12,473 nt of DNA. Origin: JAUNST01 sp964452285 (GTDB lineage Bacteria; Patescibacteriota; Microgenomatia; UBA1400; PJMF01). Below are positions 12,111 to 12,473 of the stretch, piece after piece. Location: assembly GCA_964452285.1 (NCBI GenBank), contig CAYVKW010000031.1, forward strand, positions 1-12,473, written 5' to 3'. A model generated the notes under the pieces. It was not told where the DNA came from. It worked only from the letters and a program-made list of their open reading frames with translations, and did no database searches. Both the position numbers and the translations under genes were made by a program. Every line of letters starts with the position of its first letter. Positions within the stretch are counted from its first letter, which is position 1.

Positions 12111-12473
12111 CTAATTCTTTACACAACGTACCGAAAACCCGCGGAACTTATCGTAAGAATGCTGAGGGAAGACGAACCCGGTGTAGATGCCCACGAAGTA
12201 AGCGTACGTCGTGCTAGCCTGAGACGACGACCAATAGTAGCCATACGTACCCTGATTGCTCAGCACTCCAAACGCGTCACAGATGCCAGAATAAGTCCCA
12301 AGAAAATTACCTCCTGGTCGCCAGAAAGTAAACGAGTTACCGCTGGTTTGACCATTAGCACCCGTGCCACCAATCGCTTGATCCAAAGCTACTTGTTCAC
12401 CTGTTGGTCCACCCGTTGGCACATGCCAACCTTGTGGACATAGTCCTTGCACATTTTGTGTCGGTCCAGAATA
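12111..12473 (-). CDS. FISUMP-domain (C-type-lectin-fold-like) protein, C-terminal part
   Basis: The frame is open to the window edge, so the 120 visible residues are the C-terminal part of a longer protein; a GTG inside the frame at 12452 is not a credible start. The fragment matches the Fibrobacter succinogenes major paralogous (FISUMP) domain: CPQGWHVP near its start (visible residues 12-19), FWRPGGNF in the middle, then GYYWSSSQ and the terminal RGFSVRCVKN. Such domains adopt or resemble a C-type lectin fold, usually sit on cell-surface proteins, and are known targets of diversity-generating retroelements. The codons are richer in C and G than the neighbouring genes. The N-terminus, including any signal or pilin-like segment, is beyond the edge. 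Confidence 0.87.
   Translation of the reverse strand, partial: YSGPTQNVQGLCPQGWHVPTGGPTGEQVALDQAIGGTGANGQTSGNSFTFWRPGGNFLGTYSGICDAFGVLSNQGTYGYYWSSSQASTTYAYFVGIYTGFVFPQHSYDKFRGFSVRCVKN
12144..12230 (-). other. Candidate DGR variable region in the FISUMP gene
   Basis: Between the WSSS and RGFSVRCVKN segments, 12 of 21 codons (12144-12206) end in C, with first and second bases varied (TTC, GTC, GGC, ATC, TAC, ACC), and adenine is scarce (11 of 63 bases). That is the pattern expected when AAC codons of a template repeat have been mutagenised at adenines. No template repeat, reverse transcriptase or Avd gene is visible in this window, so the call rests on codon pattern and domain family only. Confidence 0.45.

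Noticed and set aside
12159..12443. Plus-strand open frame opposite the FISUMP gene
   Set aside because: It is an antisense shadow of the G+C-richer FISUMP segment; the minus-strand frame has clear family motifs.
1..12473. CRISPR array, prophage or insertion sequence
   Set aside because: No regularly spaced repeats, phage structural genes, integrase or transposase are visible.

Overview
The window looks like a chromosome segment of a small-genome bacterium of the Patescibacteria (CPR) type. The evidence is indirect: short, AT-rich, densely packed genes; a trigger factor that has lost its isomerase domain; several uncharacterised small proteins; mRNAs that appear leaderless; and a FISUMP-type lectin-fold protein of the kind that diversity-generating retroelements (DGRs) diversify in this group. 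I cannot name the phylum-level lineage. TGA, TAG and TAA are all used as stops, so the standard bacterial code applies.

Layout. The left edge cuts a tRNA-Leu(GAG) on the minus strand (1-51). A self-contained minus-strand cistron follows: a 154-aa unknown protein with a strong promoter and a GC-rich terminator (208-802). A PPC/DUF296 gene (minus) and a class I fructose-bisphosphate aldolase (plus) diverge from a shared control region near 1283-1408. The aldolase and a YugP-type membrane zinc peptidase converge on a gap holding a hairpin and the first copy of a palindromic repeat (2313-2454). YugP and a reduced trigger factor then diverge. Next come a glutamine/alanine-rich unknown protein and a convergent type II DnaJ.

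DnaJ diverges from what is probably the most interesting operon (5946-8249): a 7TM 'transglutaminase-associated' membrane protein, then a fusion of a sugar-transfer-type ATP-grasp ligase with a retropepsin-like (RimB-type) protease domain. This resembles known peptide-ligase gene neighbourhoods but has ligase and protease in one chain. rmuC follows with its own leaderless promoter. It converges, with a 29-bp overlap, on a minus-strand operon read as unknown helical protein, gpsA-like dehydrogenase, then metallophosphoesterase (11868 down to 9344).

The right end carries the second copy of the palindromic repeat (12019-12087) and the 3' end of a FISUMP gene (12111 to the edge). The C-terminal codons of that gene look like a DGR variable region; no template repeat or reverse transcriptase lies in the window.

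How the genes relate. Trigger factor and DnaJ are a folding pair; aldolase and GpsA belong to triose-phosphate metabolism; YugP, the 7TM protein, RmuC and the phosphoesterase are all predicted to be membrane-anchored. A recurring design is a TATAAT box 6-10 nt before the ATG with no Shine-Dalgarno sequence, seen at five genes. Genes with longer leaders (aldolase, YugP, the 217-aa and 154-aa unknowns) do show purine-rich ribosome-binding sequences.
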